Positions 54,073 to 63,870 are shown, numbered from the stretch's first letter. The stretch is 64,000 nucleotides of DNA from Deltaproteobacteria bacterium (GCA_006226375.1 SBHC01000036.1:88460-152459); one strand, 5' to 3'. Notes: generated by a model not told the origin, from the letters alone. Made by a program: numbers and translations.

Positions 54073-54810
54073 ATGGAACAGAACGTGGCTGGTTTGAGTT
54101 CTTTGGAAGGCTTCTTTGAAGTAGAGACAAGTGCTAGGTTTCCAGGTGGTGGGGAGGCTCAAGTGTCTAAGATGGAAAACGGTTCTCCAGAAGTGCATCA
54201 TCGTTGGCGGTCAACAGGAGAGTGGCTGTGGCTGCTTCGTATTCCTGTTTTTTCCAGCGTGTTTGCGCTGGGCTTGGCGGTTGTTCTCTTCCAACGAGGG
54301 AATCTGTGGGGAGCGTTTGCCAGTTTGGGTTGGCTGGGGGCTATCATTCTCTCTGTGGTGGTGTGGCGTCGTCAGGCAGCCCATGCTCGGAAGCTTTACC
54401 AGAAACACCGAATCACATCCGAAGAATTGAGCCAAACGAAACGTCGGACCATGACCGAAGAGATTGTTGAGACCGTGGAGCATCATGAGGATGTGGTCTG
54501 GCTCTCTCTACCCAGTGTTTTGGAAGAGGGGACATTGGAGGTTCAACAGGCTCGTTGGGAAAGGGCTTTGGATGAGGGGAAGCGGTTCTTCTTCTTGGAT
54601 GGCTCGCGCTTGGACGACCTTTCTCGTGAAGGCTTGCAAGCTTTGGAACAATTAGACACCACCCTGGAGCAGTTGCAAGGCAAACTGTTGTTTCTCAAGG
54701 TTCCAACAGAGCTGCGGCTGAAACTTGAATTGCTCTCCCCCAAGCTCGGAAAGCAGGTCTATTCCGACAGAGAAAGCGCCATGTGGGTGGTGTGGGGACG
54801 GATGTCGTAA
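54073..54810 (+). CDS. two-TM protein with STAS-like C-terminus
   Basis: 245 residues. Two adjacent membrane helices near residues 55-100 (IPVFSSVFALGLAVVLF and GWLGAIILSVVVW), then a soluble domain with FFFLDGSRLDDLSREGLQAL and LLFLKVPTELRLKLELL, the strand-helix pattern of STAS (anti-sigma antagonist-like) domains. The conserved phospho-Ser is not certain. No clear ribosome-binding site at ATG 54073; a later start is possible. It may sense or relay a membrane signal. Confidence 0.55.
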   Translation: MEQNVAGLSSLEGFFEVETSARFPGGGEAQVSKMENGSPEVHHRWRSTGEWLWLLRIPVFSSVFALGLAVVLFQRGNLWGAFASLGWLGAIILSVVVWRRQAAHARKLYQKHRITSEELSQTKRRTMTEEIVETVEHHEDVVWLSLPSVLEEGTLEVQQARWERALDEGKRFFFLDGSRLDDLSREGLQALEQLDTTLEQLQGKLLFLKVPTELRLKLELLSPKLGKQVYSDRESAMWVVWGRMS

Positions 54811-54828
54811 TGGCGGTGGTGCAAAGTT

Positions 54829-55578
54829 CTATTCTTCCTTGGTTTTGTTGAGCGCTCGATTGAGAAAGGTTTGCTCTCGTAGGGTGTCGTACAGAGTAAG
54901 CACCTTCTGAATTAATTGGGTGTCTTCCTTGAGTTGAAATTGGTAAGTCCGTTGCTTTCCTGTGAGTTCAAGGAAATTATGTTTATAATCCAGCATCCGA
55001 CGCAGAAATAGCTTGAGGGTAAAAATCCTGGGAGTCATTTGTGGCAGGATTGGAATTTCGGCTTCTTCCCAAGAAAATGAATTTTTGGCTTCACGAATCA
55101 CTTGATGAGGGGACCAAGCTCCCGCGATTTGACGACCCTCTGTGATAAGCTTCCAACTGCGTAAGTGAATCCATTCGCGTGCGCACACAATGACCTTCAC
55201 CCGTAACCAAACATTTTTGCCTTGCTCGACACCAACGTAAGGAATGAATCGTGCTACTGGCTTTTCTACGATGCGCGGGCATGTCAGGCGATACGAAAGG
55301 TACCAAACTGTTTGGTTGTGTAAGGTGTTGATGACAAACATGCCACGCTTGAGCTTCTGCAGCTTTTGTTTCAAAAGTTCCTGCTTTGCAAGCCATTGTC
55401 CCCTTTGTGTATTTCTAGCTTTGGGCTCTACGGTTCTTTGGAATTGTCGAGAGAGCTTCTCTCTTTCGGGCTCTTTGTATTCTTTGACAGGTCTCTCTGT
55501 CTTGTAACATCCTAAAAGTAGAAAACAACAAACAAAAAAGCCTGGAAGTCTACAACACATGTTGCGGGTTCGTGTCAT
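54829..55578 (-). CDS. hypothetical lipoprotein
   Basis: 250 residues from ATG 55578 (the longer frame adds 27 residues before the signal). The signal peptide LPGFFVCCFLLLGC ends in a lipobox Cys. The mature part is basic and aromatic, with no recognised domain. It is convergent with the STAS-like gene. AT content is locally a little higher than around it. Confidence 0.6.
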   Translation of the reverse strand: MTRTRNMCCRLPGFFVCCFLLLGCYKTERPVKEYKEPEREKLSRQFQRTVEPKARNTQRGQWLAKQELLKQKLQKLKRGMFVINTLHNQTVWYLSYRLTCPRIVEKPVARFIPYVGVEQGKNVWLRVKVIVCAREWIHLRSWKLITEGRQIAGAWSPHQVIREAKNSFSWEEAEIPILPQMTPRIFTLKLFLRRMLDYKHNFLELTGKQRTYQFQLKEDTQLIQKVLTLYDTLREQTFLNRALNKTKEE

Positions 55579-55740
55579 GTGGGATCTTGCCGCTTTCTTT
55601 TTAGAGAGAAGCAACCCCACAGTGTGGGAGCGTAGGATTGATATGGGCTGAAGCATCAATCAACCTCATGGTATCAAAGCCATGAGGTCCCCCACTACTG
55701 TGTCATTGCTTGGAAATGGTTTGGTTCTTCAAGCTCAACG

Positions 55741-55995
55741 TTATTGGGCTGGGATGCATACGTTTGCAATGCAACTCCAACCAATGGGACAGTCCATGTC
55801 CACAAGACATTCCTGATCTTGTGTTTCCCCCTGACTCTTCATCGGTTGAGCTTTTTGCTGGACGATTTTGTGTTTTACCTTGTTTTGGTTCTCGTGCTCC
55901 TGGATCACTCCTGGTCTTGCCATCGCTGGTGTCCCCTCGTTAAAATAGACCATCGTTGCACAAACAATCAGACAGAAAAGGATGAGGCGTTTCAT
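55741..55995 (-). CDS. small secreted Cys-motif peptide
   Basis: 84 residues from ATG 55995, with GGGAG upstream. A signal peptide (LILFCLIVCATMVYF) leads to a Lys/Gln-rich linker and a C-terminal CLVDMDCPIGWSCIANVC motif. This C-x5-C-P-x-G-x-x-C pattern is the short disulphide knot common at the ends of exported proteins in myxobacteria and relatives. Function unknown; it may be a surface ligand or toxin-like peptide. Confidence 0.65.
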   Translation of the reverse strand: MKRLILFCLIVCATMVYFNEGTPAMARPGVIQEHENQNKVKHKIVQQKAQPMKSQGETQDQECLVDMDCPIGWSCIANVCIPAQ

Positions 55996-56059
55996 TGTTT
56001 CACTCCCTTGATTTGAAGGTCGTTCCGAAACAAACGAGCGTATCCCGTTTCTTCTTTTG

Positions 56060-56089
56060 TACATTCAAACATGAATACATTTGAATGTA
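56060..56089. promoter_or_regulatory. inverted repeat upstream of the Cys-motif peptide
   Basis: TACATTCAAA (56060-56069) and TTTGAATGTA (56080-56089) form perfect 10-bp arms around a 10-nt AT-rich centre. It is 65 nt before the peptide's start codon, a good place for an operator. Confidence 0.5.
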
Positions 56090-56277
56090 TTAACGTAGTG
56101 CAATGGAGCACAAGCATTGTCAAGTTGAAGGATGAAAAAAAGTTCCAGTTTTCGTGTACGTGGTGACAAGGAACAATGAGGGATAAAGTGACCAGGAAGA
56201 AGGCGCGAGGCAGGGGGCACAAGAGGAGCGGAGTGTTCTTTTATGGGTGGTTGTCGTCTTACGGTGGGGAACTCAAG

Positions 56278-56703
56278 TTATTGCGACACCTTTAGCTCTT
56301 GAAGCCGTCGTTGAATTTCGTCGCGTGCATCGCGGAAGTGGTGAAGTCGTTCTTCGTCTGTGAGGTCTTCGTTCTTGCGATCGGGATCCTGGAGGGGCCA
56401 ATGCAAACGATGAGCCTTGCTCAAAAAGATTGGACAAACTTCCTCAGCGCACAAGGTGATCACAAGGTCGACCGTGGCTGGGTCGATCGTATCCACGGAC
56501 TTGGAGGAGTGGCTGGACAGATCAATGCCAAGCTCCTTCATCGCCATCACCGCAAAAGGGTTAACTTTTGAAGGAGAGGAACCTGCCGACTGTACCGTGA
56601 CACTCTCACCAAACAGAGCGCGGGCTAATCCTTCGGCCATTTGGGAGCGTGCGGAGTTTGCGACACAAAGGAACAACAAGCTTTGAAACGAAGGCACAGA
56701 CAT
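56278..56703 (-). CDS. arsC: arsenate reductase, low-molecular-weight phosphatase type
   Basis: 141 residues from ATG 56703, with AAGGAG upstream. The P-loop [13 protein letters not shown] has the catalytic Cys and Arg of the thioredoxin-linked ArsC family, and [10 protein letters not shown] and HWPLQDPDR carry the second Cys and the catalytic Asp. It reduces arsenate to arsenite, which Acr3 exports. It is 15 nt downstream of acr3, so it is in the same operon. Confidence 0.92.
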   Translation of the reverse strand: MSVPSFQSLLFLCVANSARSQMAEGLARALFGESVTVQSAGSSPSKVNPFAVMAMKELGIDLSSHSSKSVDTIDPATVDLVITLCAEEVCPIFLSKAHRLHWPLQDPDRKNEDLTDEERLHHFRDARDEIQRRLQELKVSQ

Positions 56704-56718
56704 CAAAGTTCTCCTTCT

Positions 56719-57753
56719 CTATGCTGCAGGGGCAGGCTGGGGAAACCAACCTTGGGTTGCGTTGGCGAACGCGACCAAAGATAGCATCACAGGGACCTCA
56801 ATCAAGACGCCAACCACTGTGGCGAGAGCGGCACCCGAGCCCAAACCAAAGAGGCTGATGGCGACGGCAACGGCCAACTCAAAGAAGTTGGATGTTCCAA
56901 TCATTGCGGCGGGCGCTGCGACAGAAAAAGGAAGTTTCAGCGCACGCGCCAAGCCATACGCGATGGCAAAAATACCATAGCTTTGTACAAGAAGGGGGAT
57001 GGCAATCAGAAGGACACGTTCGGGCTGACTCACAATGGTCTTGGCTTGGAACCCAAAGAGCAACACCACAGTGAGCAACAGACCCACAATCGAGAACGGC
57101 TTCAGTGTTCCTGCAAGCTTCTCAATCGCCTCCATCCCACCTTGTTTTTTCAATCGACTGTGCGTGAACACACCGGCAGCCAGGGGAATCACGACAAAGA
57201 TCACAACCGAAGCAAGGAGCGTCTCCCAAGGAACCTGGATGTTGGTAACTCCGAGGAGCAGGCCAGCCAACGGAGCGAACGCAAACACAAGGATGATGTC
57301 GTTCACAGACACCTGGACCAGAGTGTAGTTGGGATCGCCGTCCGTAAGATGGCTCCAAACAAACACCATCGCTGTACAAGGAGCGACACCCAAAAGAATC
57401 ATCCCTGCGATGTACTGTTGGGCGTCCTGAACTGGGATCCAGCCCGCAAACACAACCTTGAAGAACAAAATCCCCAACGCGGCCATGGAGAATGGCTTCA
57501 CCAGCCAGTTGATAAACAAGGTGAGAAAGAGACCTTTCGGTTTTTGCCCAACCTGCTTTAAACAAGATGGCTCCACCTTCAACATCATCGGGTAAATCAT
57601 TAACCAGATCAGTACGGCCACCACCAAGTTCACACGAGCCCATTCCAGCCCTGCGATCACTTGAAACCATCCCGGAGCCACCCAACCCAAACCCACGCCA
57701 GCCAAAATGGCCAAACCAACCCAAACCGACAAATACCTCTCAAACAATCCCAT
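56719..57753 (-). CDS. acr3: Acr3-family arsenite efflux permease
   Basis: 344 residues, about ten membrane helices. The family marks include [23 protein letters not shown] and [13 protein letters not shown], with the conserved Cys that binds arsenite. It exports arsenite from the cytoplasm using the proton gradient. AAAGGAGAAAAAGAG precedes ATG 57753, while the longer frame to 57915 is not supported. An ArsR-type operator lies just upstream at 57776-57791. Confidence 0.95.
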   Translation of the reverse strand: MGLFERYLSVWVGLAILAGVGLGWVAPGWFQVIAGLEWARVNLVVAVLIWLMIYPMMLKVEPSCLKQVGQKPKGLFLTLFINWLVKPFSMAALGILFFKVVFAGWIPVQDAQQYIAGMILLGVAPCTAMVFVWSHLTDGDPNYTLVQVSVNDIILVFAFAPLAGLLLGVTNIQVPWETLLASVVIFVVIPLAAGVFTHSRLKKQGGMEAIEKLAGTLKPFSIVGLLLTVVLLFGFQAKTIVSQPERVLLIAIPLLVQSYGIFAIAYGLARALKLPFSVAAPAAMIGTSNFFELAVAVAISLFGLGSGAALATVVGVLIEVPVMLSLVAFANATQGWFPQPAPAA

Positions 57754-57775
57754 CTCTTTTTCTCCTTTATCGCCT

Positions 57776-57791
57776 ATCGTAGAAATACGAT
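57776..57791. promoter_or_regulatory. ArsR-type operator before acr3
   Basis: ATCGTA-GAAA-TACGAT is a palindrome sharing its half-site with the larger palindrome before arsR. It lies 22 nt upstream of the acr3 start codon, so arsR probably represses acr3-arsC from here. Confidence 0.75.
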
Positions 57792-57832
57792 AATGGCGGG
57801 CAAAAAAACACCAGTAGGAACAATGTGCAAGA

Positions 57833-58168
57833 TTACATCGCTTCCACGAGGGCTTTAAACAGAGCGATGGTTCCAGGCTCCACGCAATAGCAAACGCGAG
57901 GACCATCCACTTCACCGCGAATCAAACCTGCGGCTTTGAGCTGCTTGAGATGTTGTGAAACCGTAGATTGTGCCAGCGGTAGCTCTTTGACAATGTCGCC
58001 GCAGAGGCAAGCTTCGTGTTGCAAAAGAAACCGGATGATCGCAACGCGAGCCGGATGCCCCAACGCTTTGGCCAACTCGGCGAGGCGTTCGTTGGCTTCG
58101 TCCTCGCTGGAAGGGAAGGGTGGCATCGGTTCGGCTGGAGGACAACAACCTTGGTCAAGTTTGCTCAT
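57833..58168 (-). CDS. arsR: ArsR/SmtB-family repressor
   Basis: 111 residues from ATG 58168, the usual ArsR length. A winged-helix fold with [19 protein letters not shown], the metal-binding ACLCGDIV (two Cys in the ArsR helix), and the recognition helix [19 protein letters not shown]. It releases DNA on binding arsenite. An in-frame ATG at 58195 exists but lies within the operator palindrome and lacks a ribosome-binding site, whereas GGAG precedes 58168. An N-terminal CC motif (DQGCCPP) may add a metal ligand. Confidence 0.9.
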   Translation of the reverse strand: MSKLDQGCCPPAEPMPPFPSSEDEANERLAELAKALGHPARVAIIRFLLQHEACLCGDIVKELPLAQSTVSQHLKQLKAAGLIRGEVDGPRVCYCVEPGTIALFKALVEAM

Positions 58169-58191
58169 TGTTTCTACGTTCTCCGAGTCGC

Positions 58192-58211
58192 TCATCGTAG
58201 ATCTACGATGA
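58192..58211. promoter_or_regulatory. palindromic operator of arsR
   Basis: A perfect 20-bp palindrome with half-site TCATCGTAGA, sharing ATCGTA with the acr3 operator. A -35-like TTGACA lies on the minus strand at 58232-58237. The operator covers the expected start point. Confidence 0.75.
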
Positions 58212-58614
58212 GTGATACAAATAGGCTCGTTTGTCAACTGTGGCGACGCATTGTTATGCTTTGAAGGTTATTCTTGTGTATCAAAAGTTGCGGTGCTAAG
58301 GGGAGCAAGGGCTTGGTGGTGTATCTTTTCGATGCGTCATCGATGTTCTTCTTTACCAAGCGGATTCACTCCGGGAGGTTTGAAACAGAGGCTTTGAAGG
58401 TTTTGGGGTAGTCTGGACTGCTTCCCATAGGAAAGTGAGAGGCCTGAAAAAGAGCAATGACTGAGGGTTGTGGAGAGTTTGCGAGGATTCTTTCTTTGCA
58501 TCTGCTCCAATATGTCGTATACAAAAAGAAAGATGGCTGGATGAGTCCACAAGTGCAATTGGGTGCCTTGTGGTTTGGGTAACCGTTCAGTTTCTTGGGT
58601 ATTGGGGTTAACGA
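58212..58614. other. intergenic region without clear gene
   Basis: About 400 nt between the divergent arsR and GGT-like genes. Open frames here are short, lack ribosome-binding sites and resemble no family. Nothing further is seen except the arsR -35 box. Confidence 0.5.
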
Positions 58615-60198
58615 ATGTTTGATTGGTGGGATTATCCCTACAGATCTGGACGTATGCCTGTGATGGCCGGAAATGTGGTCGCAACGTCGCAACCGCTCGC
58701 GGCACAGGCCGGTCTGCAAATGCTCCTTCGTGGAGGCAACGCCGTGGATGCAGCTCTTGCTGCTGCGATCGTGCTCACTGTTGTGGAGCCAACAGGTAAC
58801 GGTATCGGGAGCGATGCTTTTGCCATGGTATGGGACGGTCAACGGCTGCATGGGATCAATGGCTCAGGCTGCGCGCCTATGGATTGGTCTCCTGTGTACT
58901 TCACGGATCTGGATGAGATGCCGATGCTGGGCTGGGACTCGGTGACAGTTCCTGGCGCTGTCGGTCTCTGGGCTGCGCTATCCCGAAAGTTTGGCTGCTT
59001 GCCTTTTGAAGAACTCTTTGAAGCTGCGATCCTTTACGCCTCCGACGGCTTTCTGGTTTCTCCTTACACTGCAAGGCAGTGGGGCTTCGCAGTGGACTTG
59101 TACAAGGAGTTTCCCTCCTTTGCCCAGGCGTTTCTTCCCAATGGCCGCGCTCCACAAGCAGGCGAACGGTTTGCTTGTCCCGAACAAGCAGACTCTCTCG
59201 AAGAAATCGCGGTGAGCTGGGGCAAGTCATTTTACCAAGGACATCTGGCGTACTCCATCTTGGATGCTGCGGCCCAACAAGGAGCTGCGCTCAAAGAGGG
59301 TGATCTTGCTTCTCATGAGCATGAATGGGTTAAGCCCATCTCTGTGGAATACCGGGGCGTCGAACTTTGCGAGCTTCCTCCCAATGGACAGGGTCTTGCT
59401 GCGTTGATTGCGCTGGGAATCCTGCGCCAATTTGATATGGCGTCGTTGCAGCCTGATTCTGCAGAGAGTCTTCACCTGCAATTGGAAGCGATGAAGATTG
59501 CTTTGGCGATTGCCTATCGTCATATCGCTGATGCCAACACCATGGACGTGTCCGTGGAAGACGCTCTGAACGACAACTTCCTCAAGTCATGCGCCTGCCA
59601 GATTCAGCGAGACAAGGCTTCTCCCGTGGGAGAGTTTCCTCCTGTGGATCAAGGCACTGTGTATCTCACAACCGCAGACGAAAGCGGCATGATGGTGTCG
59701 TTCATTCAATCCAACTACTGCGGGTTTGGATCTGGGATCGTCGTTCCAGGTACAGGCATCAGCCTCCAGAACCGCGGCTATGGCTTCTCTCTGGAAGAGG
59801 GGCATCCCAACCGCGTGGGCGGTGGCAAGCGACCCTTCCATACGATCATTCCAGGTTTTGTGATGAAGCAAGGGAAACCCTTAATGAGCTTTGGTGTGAT
59901 GGGTGGACCGATGCAACCGCAAGGTCATGTCCAACTCATGGTTCGCCTGTTTGACTACCACCAAAATCCACAAGCAGCCTGTGATGCACCACGTTGGTTC
60001 ATACACAAAGACGGAACGGTGGAGTTGGAGTCCGGTTTTTCCCAAGACACCATCGATGGTTTGGAAGAGCGGGGTCACAAGGTTATCGCAGGAGCCACGT
60101 CCAAACGGTTTGGTGGGGCACAGCTGATCTGCAAGCTGCCGCACGGTTATGTTGCAGCGTCCGATCACCGAAAAGACGGTCAGGCTGTCGGTTTCTAG
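58615..60198 (+). CDS. gamma-glutamyltransferase-family protein (YwrD-like)
   Basis: 527 residues. Typical GGT order: LQMLLRGGNAVDAALAAA near residue 38, VVEPTGNGIGSDAF, then the autoproteolysis site DQGTVYLTT near residue 348, where the Thr becomes the nucleophile of the small subunit, and GKRPFHTIIPGF later. No signal peptide, so it is the cytoplasmic YwrD-like group instead of periplasmic GGT. It would transfer or hydrolyse gamma-glutamyl bonds. ATG 58615 has a weak site. Confidence 0.9.
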   Translation: MFDWWDYPYRSGRMPVMAGNVVATSQPLAAQAGLQMLLRGGNAVDAALAAAIVLTVVEPTGNGIGSDAFAMVWDGQRLHGINGSGCAPMDWSPVYFTDLDEMPMLGWDSVTVPGAVGLWAALSRKFGCLPFEELFEAAILYASDGFLVSPYTARQWGFAVDLYKEFPSFAQAFLPNGRAPQAGERFACPEQADSLEEIAVSWGKSFYQGHLAYSILDAAAQQGAALKEGDLASHEHEWVKPISVEYRGVELCELPPNGQGLAALIALGILRQFDMASLQPDSAESLHLQLEAMKIALAIAYRHIADANTMDVSVEDALNDNFLKSCACQIQRDKASPVGEFPPVDQGTVYLTTADESGMMVSFIQSNYCGFGSGIVVPGTGISLQNRGYGFSLEEGHPNRVGGGKRPFHTIIPGFVMKQGKPLMSFGVMGGPMQPQGHVQLMVRLFDYHQNPQAACDAPRWFIHKDGTVELESGFSQDTIDGLEERGHKVIAGATSKRFGGAQLICKLPHGYVAASDHRKDGQAVGF

Positions 60199-60209
60199 TG
60201 TGGGTTTGC

Positions 60210-60965
60210 TTAAGCTTGATCGCGTCGGAGTGTGAATCCGCCGTCGAGTAGGAGAGTTTGGCCTGTCATATAGAGGTCGGGCTGGAGCAGAAAGCTGACG
60301 GCTTGAAGGATGTCTTGCGGGGTGCCGTAGCGAGGAATGCGTTGGTCGTCTACGTAGGGTTGGTACTTGCCACGTTGGATGCTGGCGAGCGCCATGCCTG
60401 CCTCGTTTACGCCAGGTGCGATGCCATTCACTCGTAACACAGGGGCGTTTCCGACTTCTTTGGCGAGGATTTGTATGCCGTGTTGAAGGGCGACCTTGCC
60501 CAGAGAGTAGGGTAGGCTTCCTTCGAACGGGTAGTTCGCTTGCATCGTGGAAAAGAGAACCGCGTTTCCTGTGTGTTCGTGGGCTCTCATCTGCTCGGCC
60601 CAGTGGCGGCACAACAACAAAGGACCAGCGCAGTTCACCGCAAAAATGTCAGACAGTGCTTGTGGGGTCCATTCGTCTTGGGCCAAACGTCCAGGGATTC
60701 CGACAAAACAGAGGAATCCAAAGGGTGTTCCTGGGAGATCTTGTAGGGCGCTCCAGAGTTGGGAACCCAGCGATGGATCCGTGACATCACCTTGCACCAA
60801 GACCGTCGAGGCTGAGTCTGGGAGTTTGTTTTGGAGCTGCTGCAATGTTTCTTTGTTACGTCCATGAAGGACGAGAGAGGCTCCTTGTTCGGCCAAGTGC
60901 ATCAATGTGGATTCGGCCAATCCGGCGGTTGCGCCGATCACAATGATCCCTTTGTCTTGCCACAT
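60210..60965 (-). CDS. short-chain dehydrogenase/reductase
   Basis: 251 residues from ATG 60965, with AAGGATC upstream. The Rossmann motif IGATAGLAEST (TGxxxGxG-type, altered) and catalytic YSLGK near residue 160 are present; NCAGPLLL replaces the usual NNAG. Oxidises or reduces an alcohol with NAD(P)(H). Substrate unknown. It is convergent with the GGT-like gene. Confidence 0.85.
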   Translation of the reverse strand: MWQDKGIIVIGATAGLAESTLMHLAEQGASLVLHGRNKETLQQLQNKLPDSASTVLVQGDVTDPSLGSQLWSALQDLPGTPFGFLCFVGIPGRLAQDEWTPQALSDIFAVNCAGPLLLCRHWAEQMRAHEHTGNAVLFSTMQANYPFEGSLPYSLGKVALQHGIQILAKEVGNAPVLRVNGIAPGVNEAGMALASIQRGKYQPYVDDQRIPRYGTPQDILQAVSFLLQPDLYMTGQTLLLDGGFTLRRDQA

Positions 60966-61020
60966 GTTTTGATCCTTTCGTTGTGTAGGAGATATGGAAC
61001 AGGGAGAGGAGACGGACGAG

Positions 61021-63081
61021 CTATTGGAGGCGTTGTTTCTTTTCGTTCCAACGTATTTTAAAGGTTCGCTGTTGGAGAGGACGTTGTCCAAGGTTGCTGG
61101 CGATGTTGAGTGATCGTCGAAACACCACAGCCTTTCGGTTTGTGCCTTGAATCTTGCGTCGTAAAACGATCCGGTTGTTGCCTTCCCAAAGCTTTGCAAA
61201 ACACCCGACCTGGCAGGCTTTGCCCTGTGTTGAGCGAAGTTTAAAGCCGTCAACCGAGGGAAACCCCCATGGCAAGAAGAACAGCTTAACGGTCACACGT
61301 CGCCAAGTTCGTTCGATGGTTTGACGTCTGGGGAGACGCTTCACCTGGATGGTAAACGCCCGACGAAACTTTTGTTGGGGTGTCACGCACAGGATCTTGT
61401 GAGAGCCGGGCCTGAGTCGTAGCTCTTTGTTGGATGATTGACGGATCCGCTTCCCTTGTTCGACCAGAAACAACGTTTGGCACTCTGGAGTGAGATTAAG
61501 CTGTACCTTAACCTTACTGATCCGTCGGAACCGTCTTGTGGGGATTCGTCGACGGAGTTGGCGTCGACGAGCCACCTTCACTTTGCGTGCTACAACAGGG
61601 CGACGAACAGGTTTGGGGCGAACGTTACCTTTGGGTTGAAGCGAATCCCTGGTTTCAGGGGGTCGCTCTACTCTCGTTCGGGGGAGGGGAGGGCGACGAC
61701 GCAAGGTGACGGAAGCCAACAATCGGCGTCGAGGGGGCGTTGTTCTTTGACGATCTGGTGTGTTTCTCAGCGGAAAACCCAGAGCGTTGGTTTTTGCTGT
61801 GGGATTCTTTGCACGCCAAAGAAAGAAGAAAGCAAAGCTGCTGCTGATCATGATCAGAAGCAAAAGTCCCCAAAGCAAACGCGCAGAGACAAAAGGCGCG
61901 TGCGTTGCTGGCGTTACTTTGGCTTCGCCATGGATCTCAATAGAAGGATCATCGAATCGTGGAGTTGAGGTTGTGCTTCGAGGTGGAGGTGTACTCCCTA
62001 ATCCATGTCCAACAGGAGGAAGTCGTGGGGGGCTAAACTCCCCCGAAGCCAGAGAGGTGGGGATCCGATCAGGATCAATGGATGGCAATAACGCCAGACA
62101 TTCGTGCAGATGTGTGAACCGATCATTGGGATTGTAAGCCAGGCTTCGTTCCAACAAGTCTTGGAGGTTGGGATCCAGATCCGGCGGCAGGGGAGGGGGG
62201 CCGTGCGGATGCAACTGGTAGATCTGATAAAGGTTCTGCGCCGGGAAGGGCAGCTGCTTGGTCAGCATCTGGTAGAGGATCACGCCCATCGAGAAGATGT
62301 CGGAGCGCTGATCAATACGATCACCACGGGCTTGTTCCGGTGACATATACCAGAGTGTTCCCATGATCACTCCAGAGTTGGAGATCGATTGGGCTTCAGG
62401 TTGTGTGTGCTTGGACAGGCCGTAATCGTAGAGCTTGGCAAAGGGAGGATCGCCAGGAGGGTTGATCAATTTTATGTTACTGGGCTTCAGATCACGATGG
62501 ATCACGCCTTTTTGGTGGGCTTCGCTCAAGGCCCGGGCGATCTGTCGGTAAACAGCAAGAGCATCGGGAAGTGGGAGCGGTTTGTCTTTTAACAGATCTT
62601 CCAGGGTGATCCCATGGAGCAGCTCCATCGCCATAAACTGGGCGACAAGGACATCGTTTTCCCTTTGCTCTCCGTAGTCATACACGCGGGTGTTGTGAGG
62701 GTTGTTCAACTTGATCAAGGTCTGAACTTCGCGACGAAAGCGTTCCTCACGTTCGGGCGTGGTGATCTCTTTGTTCAGCTTGATCGCGACCTCGCGGAGG
62801 TAGCTACCTGCATGATTTTCTTCAATGCTACGGTAGACTTCGCCCATCCCGCCGCCGCCAAGAAGCTCGCGAACGTAGTAGCAGCTGTTGCCCGAGCGGA
62901 GTTGTTTTCCGCTGAGTGGTCCCGCCAACGTGTGGGAACAGCGAGAGCAGTTGGGCGCAAGGGACTGAATGTGAAGGCAGTTGGGCTGTGGACACTGGTA
63001 CAGTGCAAGAGGGTCGGCGTCACATTGAGAGCAACGCGTCGTCAGTGTATGGAGCAGTGTTCCACAACTGGGACACTCCAT
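61021..63081 (-). CDS. membrane Ser/Thr protein kinase with N-terminal zinc ribbons
   Basis: 686 residues. The first 55 hold two Cys-pair ribbons (CPSCG, CSQCD, CPQPNC, CSRC). The kinase domain follows: GGGGMGEVYR loop, catalytic Lys in REVAIKLN, HRDLKPSNI near residue 196, and DYG in place of DFG before LSKH. A membrane helix (LLWGLLLLIMISSSFAFFFLW) sits near residue 415, then an Arg/Lys-rich exported tail with a PEGA-like part. It phosphorylates Ser/Thr, and the window's FHA proteins are candidate readers. GAGAGGA precedes ATG 63081. Confidence 0.93.
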   Translation of the reverse strand: MECPSCGTLLHTLTTRCSQCDADPLALYQCPQPNCLHIQSLAPNCSRCSHTLAGPLSGKQLRSGNSCYYVRELLGGGGMGEVYRSIEENHAGSYLREVAIKLNKEITTPEREERFRREVQTLIKLNNPHNTRVYDYGEQRENDVLVAQFMAMELLHGITLEDLLKDKPLPLPDALAVYRQIARALSEAHQKGVIHRDLKPSNIKLINPPGDPPFAKLYDYGLSKHTQPEAQSISNSGVIMGTLWYMSPEQARGDRIDQRSDIFSMGVILYQMLTKQLPFPAQNLYQIYQLHPHGPPPLPPDLDPNLQDLLERSLAYNPNDRFTHLHECLALLPSIDPDRIPTSLASGEFSPPRLPPVGHGLGSTPPPRSTTSTPRFDDPSIEIHGEAKVTPATHAPFVSARLLWGLLLLIMISSSFAFFFLWRAKNPTAKTNALGFPLRNTPDRQRTTPPRRRLLASVTLRRRPPLPRTRVERPPETRDSLQPKGNVRPKPVRRPVVARKVKVARRRQLRRRIPTRRFRRISKVKVQLNLTPECQTLFLVEQGKRIRQSSNKELRLRPGSHKILCVTPQQKFRRAFTIQVKRLPRRQTIERTWRRVTVKLFFLPWGFPSVDGFKLRSTQGKACQVGCFAKLWEGNNRIVLRRKIQGTNRKAVVFRRSLNIASNLGQRPLQQRTFKIRWNEKKQRLQ

Positions 63082-63676
63082 TCCAAAATCCTCTCGTTCC
63101 TTAATCTTCTTTAACGAAGGTGGAATCCATGGACGAGAAAGTGGCCTTTGTGATCACTTTGCTCGTGGGTCTCATTGGCGGTCCAAGACATGGGATGTGT
63201 GTTGGACCCATACTATAAGATGTAGGTCGCGCCGTAGGCACCCAAGTTCAAAGTCTGATCATGTCTGATCCCGGCTTGGTTACTACGCTTTGATCCATCT
63301 TTTGGATTGTAAACAGTGGCCTGCGTCCAAGGAAGAAAACAACAGGCTAGTCTTTGGACGTAGCAGGTTGCCTCTCTATTCTCCTTGTCCTTGGCCCCTT
63401 TGTTGTACCAGACAATCTAGGAAGGCTACAATCCTGTTTCTTGGAGAGATCGCTCCTCCTTTGTTGTCTTCTTCCTCTCTTTCAATGTCTTAGGTCCGGC
63501 GTTCGATCGAATGTATGGTTCCATACACGCTTTCAGACTGGGGATTCGGGAGCCTGTTTTGTATACATTGGGGGGATCTTGAGGCGATTGGACCCTGGTT
63601 GAAGGAAGGCTTCTTAAAGGTTATGACGCATTTCTTGAGTGAGTGTAGAGGTTTGACGTTTTCTTTAAGAAAGTTG
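63082..63676. other. intergenic region without clear gene
   Basis: About 600 nt without a credible gene. It holds a GGTCCAA/TTGGACC stem (63180-63208) and two adjacent palindromes: TTCGATCGAA at 63502-63511 and TGTATGG-TT-CCATACA at 63512-63527. The latter two lie about 150 nt upstream of the rRNA promoters. Confidence 0.5.
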
Positions 63677-63705
63677 TTGACAGTATGGGGGCAGATACAT
63701 ATATT
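63677..63705 (+). promoter_or_regulatory. rRNA operon promoter P1
   Basis: TTGACA at 63677-63682 (perfect -35) and TATATT at 63700-63705 with the ideal 17-nt spacer. It is followed by a GC-rich discriminator-like run, as in stringently controlled rRNA promoters. Confidence 0.8.
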
Positions 63706-63771
63706 CCCGCTCGCTGCTCAGGAACGAGTTGTTGCTTCAAACAACTTTCCGCTCAAGAACAAAAAAAGTTT

Positions 63772-63800
63772 TTGACAATGTTTTCTGAGTTTGCTAGAAA
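63772..63800 (+). promoter_or_regulatory. rRNA operon promoter P2
   Basis: TTGACA at 63772-63777 and TAGAAA at 63795-63800, 17-nt spacer. The region after it repeats TTCCGCTCAAG seen after P1, so the two promoters look like a duplication. Confidence 0.65.
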
Positions 63801-63870
63801 CACATTCCGCTCAAGGAAACGAAAGAGTGTTTCGGCACTGGCTTCAACGCCAAAAAAAGTGCAGGAAACA

